Both the position numbers and the translations under genes were made by a program. The notes under the pieces are model-generated. The model made no database searches, had not been told where the DNA came from, and was given only the letters and a program-made list of their open reading frames with translations. 64,000 bases of DNA from Butyriboletus loyo (Eukaryota; Basidiomycota; Agaricomycetes; Boletales; Boletaceae), in assembly GCA_038093515.1 (NCBI GenBank), contig JBBPSI010000119.1:1-64000 (forward strand), written 5' to 3'. Positions 28,958-39,319 of the stretch are shown piece by piece; the stretch's first letter is position 1, and the number at the start of each line of letters is the position of its first letter.

Positions 28958-31900
28958 TTAGATGAAGAATTGAGTACTGCACACCATCACGTCAGTACCC
29001 GTACGCATGGGTATCCACGGACAAGACTCACTGCATCCGACTGCACGCGTGCACCTCCATCTCCTCCATCTTATATGAATTCAATTCCTCCTTTATTCGT
29101 TGCGCAAGAGCCGGCGTCAGCCGACTCCACGTTGCCGGCTCACTCCTCCGATCATACACCGTTGACGAAAATGTATCGTACACCGACAGATTGTCCGCAA
29201 ACACTAGCTTTTTGGTTGTCGTCGGACCAGAGGCCGAACGGTGCGAAAGCGACGCGGGAATGCTCGGCATCGTCGACAGTGCAGGCGCGGACAAGTTAGG
29301 CAGCGAAAACAGTGATCCGTGGTGTGGCGAAGAACGTCCCGCTTCTGAGTCGGAGGGCGAGGAGTCAGACGATAAAGTAAACAAAGGAGCAGGGAGGCTG
29401 GGTATGTCACCTCCAGAATTACCAGCATTAGCGTTATTAGAATGTGAAGACGAATGCGATGGGTGTCGGTGTAGCCCGTCGATATGATCTGGGTCTGGAG
29501 AGGGTATGCGTGCTAATGGTCCTAGCTCAGAGGTTGATCCGGGATGTGAATTGTAAGAATTGGAACGTATGCGATTGAAGGATGGATTTCCCGCTTGGTC
29601 TATGATATACGTGTCTTGGTTGAAGTTCTCAGCACCTTTAGAAACGAAAGCGAGGTGGATAAGAATAGTTCGCGGTTCGGCAATCGAAAATCAAACCATA
29701 ACCCGCCATCAAGAGTACACATACAAACGCCCGATCAGACCAACCCACCAGAAACCCAATCATGCACGCACCTTTCAAGATCCCCCTGGCTGGCGTTCTC
29801 GATTTGTCTATACTTCTCCTCATAGTGTTCACCCATTCGAGCACTTCCTCGTCCTCCGTCGGCTGTGACCCCACCGCGATACGAATCGTTTCATCTTCTT
29901 CCTCTGGCCACGGTTCGTCGTCGTCCCATCCCTCAGAAAGATTGTTCAGGCCCTGTGAGGCGTCATACCCTGGCCCATGCCCGTCCTCGCTCCCTGAATC
30001 GGAATCCTCCTCTACCACGACCCGCGTTCCATCTTCCGCAATCTTCCGACCCAGCCCCGGCGAATCCCCTTTCGCCGTTGTCGTATTCTTTTCCCATGTC
30101 ATCGGCACCGGGGCAACTCCCTCATTGGTACTCGCCCCGCCCTTGGCCTGCTGCGCTTGACTTGCCTGCGCTTGAGTTTGCACCTCCGCAGTGGCTTTCG
30201 CCTTGGCGGCAGCCTCTGCGTTCGACTTGAGCGTATGCTGCCGCGCAAGCTTCGCAGCGGGACTCAACCCGCTTAAGGTCACGTCCGACCAATCGCCGCC
30301 CGACCCACTCCCCCTGTCGAGCTCTGCGACCGCATGCGAAATGGTAGGCTCAGCGACGCTCCCTTTGGCATCCTTTTTCTTCTTCTGCTTCTTTCCCGAG
30401 GAGCTGCCCGCCTCGCCATCGCCTTCCTTGTCCTTGTCCTTATCCTTGTCCTTGTCCTTGTCTTTTTTGTCTTTGAACAAGGACGTGATGCCAGCGAGCG
30501 AATTCCGCCGCGCGAGCTTACCGATGGAGCCGATCTTGCGGATCACAACGGACGCCGAGGACATGGTGGAGGAGAGCGAGATGTTGTCCGTCGATGCGTT
30601 GAGACGCGAATTGAACAAGGACGCCGCACGCGATCTTTTCTTGCCTGTGGCGCCCGTTGCAACGCCGTTGCCACCGACGGGGGTGCCAACGGTCCCTGCC
30701 GTGACAGTGCTCGAGGCATCGTTGGCGTCGGTGGGACTAGGTGTTTCGTCGCCATTTACGTTGGAACTTGTACCGGCCGACTCGTCCTCTTCTTGCAGCG
30801 CCTGCGCCGCATTTAATGAGAGCGCACGTCGCAGCCGACCCTTGAGCCCCCCGCTCTTGACGGCACTCGTCCCGCCGAGACCGATGGCAGAGTTCTCGAG
30901 TATGGCAGCGAGGTCGGAATCATCCCTCGATATGCGCCGGTCTGTATGAGAGGCTACATGCGAGGCCTGCGGGCGAGGTGCTGGAGACGTGACGGGTGGG
31001 GATGCGGTGGTATAGGTAGCACCTTGGGAAAGCGGGGAGGGGCGTGCTGGACGTGCCTGGGTGGTGTGGGAAGAATGGTGCGAATGCGATGAAGGTGTGG
31101 ATGTGGACGACGCCGAAATTGAGCCCGAGGGACGGTGTGCAGGAGCCGAGGTAGATGTTGACGATGACGAACCCGTACGATGGTGCGGGAGTGGGTGCGC
31201 ACTCAGTGTCCGAGATGAAGGGGCAGCGTTGGCACTCGCGCTAGAGGATCCACTGCCTGTGCGTGTACGTGTCGCGTCAGGCGTTGACTGTGCAGGTGGT
31301 GTGGGGGTCTGGGTTGAGGAGCCACTCCGGCCGCGTATGCTACCCTGGTGGGAGGCAGAGCCATTGAGATGAGCATGCGAGGACGATTGACCCTGCATAC
31401 TGTTGGTGCGCTGTCGGCTGTTGTTGTTGCCGTTCGCATGGTTCGAGTTGCTCGAGTTTACTGACGTGGAGGAATCCGAGGCCTCGCCCCTCGCATAGGG
31501 TGGCTGGAACGAACCTGTATGGCGCCAATCAGACTCCTGGGGCGGTGGACGCCCTGAGACGTTGGGAGGTCGACGATACGGGTGGAAGCCTTCGTAGTGT
31601 TGTTGTGCGCGGGGTGTATCAGCGGAGGCGGTGCGATGGGTATAGCCCGGAGCGTGGTGTGGATGTTGTTGATGGGGGGGAGGAGTGGCACTGGGGAAGT
31701 GGTTGAAGAGTTGGTTTGGACTGAAGTAGTCTGCGGGGGAGGCGGGAGCAGAGGAGGAACCGGAGCGCTGGGAAGGTGGGGGGATTGGGGCGTGTGAACC
31801 CAACTGAGCCTGGGCATTGAACATCATCTGCTGATAGGCCCACTGAGCAAGTTGGGCGTTGGCGGCGGGATCAAAGTAATGGTTTTGAGTTTGGTGTGGG

Positions 31901-32181
31901 TGGAGAGGGTAGGGTTGTGCCGGGAGCTGTTGATGCTGGTTTTGGTAAAATGAAGGGTAGAAGGGTTGAGCGGATACGGATGGATTCCATGAGCCCTGGG
32001 ACTGCTGTACGGGATAGGGATAAGGTTGCTGAGAATGGTGCTGGAGGGCTTGTTGCGGATGGGGGGGAGAAGAGTGATCGTTGGCGGGGGAAGAACGCTG
32101 GCGAGGGATAGCAGAATCTGAAGAAACTCCCATAGTGTGATCTCGAGGGGGGTGCCAGTCGGATGGAGCGAGAACGGCCAT
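28958..32181 (-). CDS. Bni4-like protein, PP1 docking scaffold
   Basis: Three exons (32181-29772, 29635-29032, 28976-28958; introns GTGCGT...AAG and GTGAGT...CAG) encode about 1010 aa. Most of it is low-complexity: Gln/His/Pro-rich at the N-terminus, then Ser/Thr-rich, a Lys/Asp repeat (30427-30462) and acidic stretches. The C-terminus is the informative part: KKLVFADNLSVYDTFSS, YDRRSEPATWSRLTP, LAQRIKEELN, EVHACSRMHTQFFI. This is the conserved end of fungal Bni4-type proteins, where a KLVF-like RVxF motif binds protein phosphatase 1 (Glc7). In budding yeast Bni4 tethers chitin synthase III to septins at the bud neck; a comparable role in septum or wall building is inference. The last 19-nt exon restores the expected HTQFFI end. 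The assignment rests on the C-terminal domain, and other PP1 regulators share it. Confidence 0.75.
30427..30462 (-). repeat. Coding hexanucleotide repeat (Lys-Asp)
   Basis: Six copies of CTTGTC on the plus strand, one with a single change (CTTATC), encode a run of alternating Lys and Asp within the Bni4-like protein. Such a tract can gain or lose units without breaking the frame. Confidence 0.85.
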
Positions 32182-33102
32182 GGACTAGATACCAGGAAGG
32201 AACTGGAAAAGATGGAATAAGAGTCTCGTTATGAGAGGGATGAGATTAACGCAGGCCGACGACGGGAGACGGGCAAGGACCTGCGAAAGGAAGGGGAAAC
32301 CTGTGAAGGGGTGAGTGGAGTGAGAGAAAAAGCAAGAAAAAAAAGAGACACACTGAGGAGAGAGCGCGAACGGATTGGGAAAGAGAAGGAGACGGGTGAG
32401 GACAACGACTGTGCTGGCACGGTCGTCGATGATGTTCGGGGAGAATGAGGGAGATGAAGGGGGACGGCGGACACGAAAGGACGCGGGAGAAGGGGGGGAC
32501 GAGTACGAGAAGGACGGTTGCGACGAGGAGGAGGCCCGGGACGAGGACAAGGAAGGCGCCGCTACGAAGGGCAGCGAAGAAGGACTTCTTGCTGCGACGG
32601 CCCAGTTTGACCCGCGTTGCAGTCTGGCTACTGCGTGACAGCCACAGATGACAAACAAGTCACAACACTCTGTCGGTATCCAAGTACGAGCTGCACCGCG
32701 AATCCCGGTCTGCTTCTCCAGGCACGTCTCGTTACCAACCGAACCAGTTCGGTGTATGACGTAGTGCACTGCGAGCGATGGCTCACTGTTTCAGTGGCCG
32801 ATTGCGGACGGCGCGGCCTTGCTCCGATCAACGGTTTCGAATTTCACCCGCGAGCGCCGGCTGCTGTCGCGGCGAGCTGTGCGCGGTCATAACATCCCGT
32901 CCGAGTGCCATCATGGAAGCCGTTTCGATTCTACTTCGAAGACGTACATACGTTGTCCCACACTTTAAATTTCTCTTTCAATTCCCGCATCGGCCCCCTC
33001 TTACGTTCCCATCTTTGATCCCACGTCCTGTCCAAAGGATTCACAAACCACCGTAGGATCTACAAGTTCATCGTCTGCCCTCGGTGTATACAAATCCAGG
33101 CC
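32182..33102. other. Intergenic, Bni4-like promoter and BCP1 3' flank
   Basis: The part next to the Bni4-like ATG (32200-32560) is strongly purine-rich on the plus strand, that is CT-rich on the transcribed sense strand, like a long pyrimidine-rich leader. A 194-codon minus-strand frame (32185-32769) stays open through it but is composed of Ser/Phe/Leu-rich CT translation and has no family motif. Confidence 0.45.
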
Positions 33103-34225
33103 TCAACGTGCACAACGATTTCCTTCCACGATCCCATACGTCGCCTCTATTTTCTTCCCCAATGCTTTAAACTTTTCCGCAGGTACCAACATCGCTCTGC
33201 CCGCCACGTCCAATCCCACACTTTCCGCATCCCGCGGTGGTGCGTCCGTAAACGCGTACGTGGCTGTATGCGTCGCATGCTGCATGCCACATCATCAATC
33301 ATCCGCGAGTAGTGTTGTCACAGATATCCACTCACTTGGATGATTTCTTCATCTTCTGGATGGAACCCATATACACCATCTTTACTTGGCTTCGTCTGCG
33401 CACGTGACGTCGATTTGCACCGCTTCGCATTTCGTTGGGCAGTAAGCATCGCTTCCTCTGCTTCCGGCGACAGACGGTAAACACGCGAAATGAAGAGATA
33501 GTGCGTAAATTGATATGCGTGACCCTACACGACGTGCCATCGAATCTGTATCCGTCGAATCGACAGCGAACAGCAGACGCACCTCTTTGATCGCTTCGTC
33601 AATCTCGTCCGAGAGCATCCTGTACATTGGAGGCATGATTTGCACGGGCATGTTGATCAGACGCTCGCTCAGGACGAGTCCGACGTGGTGTCGAGGGTGG
33701 TTTTGCAAGAGTGACGACAGGGCGCTGTGGAACCCCTGATCGACGCTCGTTTTTGAGAGCACGTAGTCAATCAAACCTTGCAAGCGTGGATGATCCTACG
33801 TTCGTTCCGATCAGTAATTCATCTTCGGACCCAAAGCTAGCCAGCGCCGCCCGCAGATGAACACGTACATGACAACTGATCACCGTCAAAACCGCATACG
33901 GATCTGATCCCTCCTCTTCGTCCGTTTTGACGGTGCTCCCCACGCCGCTCTCTTGGGCGACAGTGGTGATTACGTCGGTGATGGGGCCCGTCTGGACGCG
34001 TTCGGCGTCGGGACCAAAGAGCTGGATGAAGAGTCGGTGGATGGCGTGATAGTCGTTGGTACCGTCGACATTGTAGTAGTCAAAGTTGACGTCGACGAGG
34101 GTGGGGGTCTACTTGGTGTGGGTGGGTATGGATATCAGCGTGATACAATGAACGGGGGGGCGTACTTGATCGTCTGAGCTGTCGTCGTCGACGTCCATGT
34201 CGTGCGTTTGCTTGCGTTTCGACAT
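33103..34225 (-). CDS. BCP1: Bcp1/BCCIP family nuclear export chaperone
   Basis: The start (34225) gives MSKRKQTHDMDVDDDSS, a basic then acidic N-terminus usual for the family. Next exons read VNFDYYNVDGTNDYHAIHR and LFIQLFGPDAERVQ, then GLIDYVLSKTSVDQG, HHVGLVLSERLINMPVQ and PPMYRMLSDEIDEAI, the hallmark block. The last exon gives SVGLDVAGRAMLVPAEKFKA, ending at the TGA 33103-33105. In yeast, Bcp1 is a chaperone for the ribosomal protein Rpl23 and for nuclear export of the lipid kinase Mss4; BCCIP in animals interacts with BRCA2 and p21. Four or five short introns. It shares a 198-bp divergent promoter with VPS35. Confidence 0.9.
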
Positions 34226-34423
34226 GATGAAGGTGGGTTAGAGTTCTCGGAACGGAAACCGGAGTCGTTTCTCTGCACGTTTCCCTGGTACTAATCGGGC
34301 GATTTCCAGACCTACGAACGACGAACGCTACGACCGAGTTTGCTTACATAACATGACAACCCAAGTCCACCGACTCTAACACGTCCGGAGCCCTTCGACC
34401 ACCGCCCCTCACCGTTCCACACG
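34226..34423. promoter_or_regulatory. Bidirectional promoter, BCP1 / VPS35
   Basis: Only 198 bp separate the two start codons on opposite strands, so the core promoters must overlap or abut. Sequence is mixed, with a pyrimidine-rich stretch before the VPS35 ATG. No named element identified. Confidence 0.6.
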
Positions 34424-37400
34424 ATGGCCACGACGACGACGACAACGACGACACCCGTCGTCGAAGAGGGAAAACTCCTCAGCGAGTCTTTGGCTACCGT
34501 CAAGATTCAGGTCAGCCAGATGAAGCGTCATCTGGTGCGTTGCGCGTCCGCCGTCCCCGTCTCCTCTCCCGGTGCTCGGGCAGACAGGTCGGAAACGAGC
34601 GTCGGCACTTGTGTGCTGACGGCCTATCCATAGGATAACGATGAAATCATGGACGCGCTCAAAAGCGCCAGTCTCATGCTCGCCGAACTGCGCACGTCCT
34701 CCCTCACCCCAAAGCAATACTACGAACTTTGTACGTATCCCCATCCATGTTGGCGTCGTCTGACACCATTCAACGCTAGACATGGCCGTTTTCGACGCCC
34801 TACGTCATCTCTCCAATTACCTCTACGACGCACACACCCAATCCAGACACCATCTCGCGGATCTGTACGAGCTCGTTCAATACGCTGGAAACATCGTCCC
34901 TCGCCTCTACCTCATGATCACCGTCGGCTCCGTCTACATGTCTATTCCCGACGCACCCGTCAAGGAAGTCATGAAGGACATGATGGAGATGAGTAGGGGC
35001 GTGCTGAACCCCATACGAGGGCTCTTCCTACGACATTATCTCAGTGGTCAGACGAGGGATTACCTGCCTGTTGGGACCGATACCGGGTGAGCCCATCGGT
35101 TCTTACTGGGTCCGCTGCTGACACCGGCTCTTTGTCTTTTTGGCCCGGTCGTCGGAACAGTCCCCAAGGAAACCTCCAGGACTCGACTTCGTTTGTCCTC
35201 ACCAACTTTATCGAGATGAACAAGCTCTGGGTTCGTCTTCAACATCAAGGTCACTCGCGCGACCGCGAGAAGCGGGAAATGGAGCGTCGCGAGTTGCGTA
35301 TACTCGTTGGCACGAATCTCGTCCGCCTCTCCCAGCTCGACGGTGTCGATTTGGAGATGTACCAGGGGAGTATACTGCCTGCGATATTGGAGCAGGTCGT
35401 CAACTGCAAGGACGTCATCGCGCAAGAGTACTTGATGGAAGTCGTCATCCAGGTGGGTGTCGCGTCGTACGTGTGTTAACTTCCTCATCGTTGTGGCACG
35501 GTTTTGGGGGGGATTCAGGTGTTCACGGACGAGTTCCACCTACATTCGCTTGGACCCTTTTTATCCGCCACGGCCCAACTTCACCCCAAAGTTAACATCA
35601 AACTCATCGTCATTGCGCTCATCGACAGACTGGCGGCTTACGCCGCGCGCGAAGCAGAGAACGAGGACCCGGAGGAGACAAAGAGGCAGGAAGAGGCTGC
35701 TGCGAAGCGGCTGGCGGAAAAGGTTCAGTTGGCAAGAGAAAGGGCTAATCATGCTTACCATCAGCCGGAAGCCGGCAAGATCGAGAGCAAGGACGCATGG
35801 GGCAGCGCAGTGGAAGAGTCGGAGAAGAATATAGAAACTACCTTTGGCGAGGGCGAGAGCGTGAATGGGGTCTCGTTGGAGGAGGGAAAAGGGAAGGCAA
35901 AAGAAAAGGATGAGTCGCCCGTGAAGAAGTTTCGTGGCGTACCAGAGGATGTGCAGCTGTTCGAAGTCTTTTGGAAACAAGTCGTCGAGCTTATCAAGGT
36001 GTGTCGAACCAGACACAGACTGATGTATGTCTGACATGTGGTCGTAGGCCCGACCAGACTTGTCAATACAGGATGTCACGGCACTCTTGGTCTCGCTCAC
36101 CAACCTCTCACTCAGCTGTTATCCAGACAGACTAGAATACGTCGACCAGATCTTGGGTTTCGCGCATAGCAAAATCAAAGAGTATGCTGATAGGTGCGTT
36201 TTACCTCTGCATATATGTGTCATGCGAGCGCTAGTGCTTATTGCTTTCCGTTATAGCCCAGATTTGCACGCCCCTCAAACCGCTGCCAATCTTGCAGCGT
36301 TGCTCGTAGCCCCGATCAACTCGTACCAATCCGTCCTTACCTTGCTTGCCATCCCGCGTTACGTTCCGCTTCTCACTCAACAACTCTTTTCCACGCGACG
36401 CTCCATCGCGCACAGCGTCGTCTCGAGTGTGCTCAAGAACGAAACCGTGATCGAGACACCCGGAGATGTGGACGGCGTCTTGGACCTGTGTCATATGCTG
36501 ATCAAGGATCAGACAGACGCCGTTGGTGGTTCGGTGGCGAAAGATGTGAAAGATATACGGAGACAGGGTCCATATGTGGTGGAGAAAGAGGACACGGCCG
36601 AGGAACAGGGTTGGGTGGCGAGGATGGTCCATTTGTTCCGGGCTGAGTCGTTGGACGTGCAATTTGAGGTGGGTTCGTATGGATTCTCTATGGGGGACGT
36701 TGAGAACTGACGCGTCTTGGGGAGCGTATAGTTGCTGCAAACTGCACGACGACACTTTGAGGCCGGAGGCGAACGAATGCGCTACACCTTCCCTGCACTC
36801 ATCACTTCTAGCATCAAGCTCTGTCGGCGGTATAAAAACCGTGAACATCTGGTAAGGCACACACGACTCTTTTGCACGCGAGCGGTGTTTCTGACCTCCA
36901 ACGCAGGAAGACGACTGGCAATCGAAAGTGACCACCATCCTCAAATTTGTCCGCGAATGCACGTCTATCCTCGCCACCCAAGTCGACTCCCCGTCGCTCG
37001 CGCTTCGTCTATTCCTCCTCGCCGCTCAGATTGCTTCCGAATGTGGATCTGGATTCGAAGACCTCGCGTATGATTTCTACGTGCAAGCGTTTTCGGTGTA
37101 CGAAGACTCCATTTCAGAGAGTCGGGCGCAACTCGCGGCGATCACGTTGATCATTGGAACGTTACAGGGGGCGAGGGTGTTTGAGGTGGATGGGTACGAT
37201 ACGTTGGTTACTAAGGCTGCGTTGCATGGGGCCAAGTTGTTGAAGAAACCGCATCAAGCGACGGCGGTGCATGCTGCGAGTCATTTGTGGTGGCAGGAGG
37301 CGGCGGTGGAAGAGGTCGAGGGTGAGGGAGACGGTGAGGGAGACGGTGAGCGTAAAGAGGGTGGTGGTAAAGAAAAGGATGAAGGCGAAGGTGCCAAGGC

Positions 37401-38002
37401 TGTGAGTTTCCCCTCTCCCCCCTACATCGGCGCTCAGCGTTTACTCGTTGTCTGACGTGTTCCCCCCCCTGTTTCGCCCCGGTTTAAAAGTACCCACACC
37501 AGGATAGCAAACGGGTGCTCGAATGTCTTCAGAAATCGCTCCGTATCGCACATTCAGCGACAGAGGAAATCGTCACTGTTCAAATATACTGTGACACGCT
37601 CGATCGATATCTGTATTACTTTGATCGCGGGGCACCTGCTGTACGTTCTTCCTTTCCTCCTTCCCTCTCGCGTTGAAAAAAAAACGTTTCTGACGTCCCG
37701 TGTTGCCTCGTCTCACATTTATACTCGACACTCGCCAACAGGTTGCCCCTAAGTTCATCGTTTCCCTCGTAGAGCTCATCACGTCGTCGATCGACAGCAT
37801 CACCTCGCCCTCGTCTTCCTCGTCGTACTTGCACCCGTCGCAACGTATCGAAGGGGTTGCTTCGCCCGATATGATTCAACGACATTTTCGAAACACGCTC
37901 AAGTATATTTATTCGAAGAAGACATCGTCGTCGGAGAGTGCGGGGAGGTATGACGAGGTGGAGGTGGCGGGTGCGTTTTTGAAGATGGGACTCACGCGGT
38001 AG
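34424..38002 (+). CDS. VPS35: Vps35, retromer cargo-recognition subunit
   Basis: Vps35 is the central alpha-solenoid of retromer, which retrieves sorting receptors from endosomes to the Golgi. After an unusual poly-Thr start ([15 protein letters not shown]) come [39 protein letters not shown] and LSPNQYYEL-like LTPKQYYEL, then [21 protein letters not shown], which contains the conserved PRLYL motif used to bind Vps26. Later exons hold [30 protein letters not shown] and [16 protein letters not shown] lineage-specific charged insert (about 35650-35930, Glu/Lys-rich) precedes [18 protein letters not shown]. The C-terminal half (36060-38002) follows the family with [15 protein letters not shown] and [16 protein letters not shown] [13 protein letters not shown], plus another Glu/Gly-rich insert near 37310-37400. 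Introns are about 50-60 nt. The stop is TAG 38000-38002. Confidence 0.96.
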
Positions 38003-39319
38003 AGGGAGGAAGCTCGAGTACGTGTCAACTTTCGAGTTGTGGGCTGGCCGTTGGTGGTGTTGTTTTTAGCGCTGCGATTTCGATTTTCTTCTTTGCATTT
38101 GTGACGTTTGTGTTTGTTTTATGGGGTGCTGTTGCAAGTGATCATACCTTCTTTTTTTTGTGCAACGTAGAGGATTTGACGGACGTTCGAGGGTGGGTGA
38201 AAAAGCGTTGTCTGGTTCATTGATCAGAGACGAGGAAGATATGTTGACCATTGAATCTCTTTTTTTCCCCATCACCAATGATCACTGGCATTGACTCTCC
38301 TTCAACGGATCGTAGATCATCACGATGGAAACCAAAGGTATCTTCTAAGAGGTCATGAAAAATGAATTACCGACGTATCCAATCCAAGGAATAATAATAT
38401 ATACGACCTGTCGGGGGGGAAGATACTTCATGCTCGTTGCTGGGGCAGGTAAGCATTATATGGTGTCGTACACGCGCTTACCGGTAAAGCAACTACCGAT
38501 GCATCATGTATCGGCATGAGGTGGAGGCTGTGTCTAGATGTTGACGAGCAGCAGTGATGGTGACGCCTGGAGAGCTGCGACGAGCGCCTTGGAAATATAC
38601 AGATGCCATCGACAAGGTTTCCACTGACGCACGACTCACCGGCACACTGGCTAGCAGCAATGGCAGGATGAATACCCTCTCACTGCGACGGTGCGATCCC
38701 ACAACTTGAAGCATAGTATGCATACGTATATGCGTAGGATTCAGGGTTCCCTCTTCAAAGATGATGGTGGTACTATACATGGCTGGTCGAGAGAGAGAGG
38801 GTCAGCAAGCGCACGAAATGCGTTGGAACACGACTAGATTGCCAGTGGCATCTAAAGCGCCGAGAAGGAGGCGTCCAGGGTATACTGAAACGAGGCTCGA
38901 TCGAGATGATCCACCGCTGTGGTGTGGAGATACGCACGGTGTCGTCGACCCTGAGCGCGTCCGCGCGATCACATGTTTCTCTTCAGACACTCGATCATAG
39001 ACGAAAAAAAAAGTGAAAGGGATCGTGACGAGGAAACGAGGAAGAGAGAAGGGGGAGGTATCTGTATCTTGATATTGCGAACTTTATGATTGCGTGCTGG
39101 CACCTCCCCTCTAGCTAGGGCCCTGCTTTGTAGTCACTCCATACATATGTACTCATATATAATCTACACTTATACTTGATCACAGCAGGTCACAGGTCGT
39201 CACACATTGGTGTGATGATTAGTAAGCAGGACCAGTGCACGATGCTGGCTTACTAAACCTAGTCTAGCTACGATTTTGCCACTTTTGCTGATAGCAGACA
39301 GTGCGTATCAGCCTAGCCG
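38003..39319. other. Intergenic region, VPS35 to TPR-CHAT gene
   Basis: The first 300 bp are T-rich and probably form the VPS35 3' UTR. A possible small minus-strand gene at 38493-38990 is listed separately. The 39000-39319 part precedes the TPR-CHAT start and shows no clear motif. Confidence 0.4.
38493..38990 (-). CDS. Possible small spliced gene, unknown
   Basis: Two overlapping minus-strand frames contain protein-like sequence: LVSVYPGRLLLGALDATGNLVVF (upstream, about 38825-38893; split here only by name as VYPGRLLLG and ALDATGNLVVF) and MYSTTIIFEEGTLNPTH, LPLLLASVP (downstream). The first resembles a beta-strand pattern such as an Sm-like fold, but I cannot assign it. A CT-rich leader and an ATG lie just upstream (about 38998). 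No convincing intron joins the two parts: the best candidates are either only 32 nt or lack a good donor. It may be a small gene with an unresolved structure, or a relic. Confidence 0.2.

Noticed and set aside
32185..32769. 194-codon minus-strand ORF upstream of the Bni4-like gene
   Set aside because: It results from CT-rich leader sequence read as Ser/Phe/Leu and has no recognisable domain.
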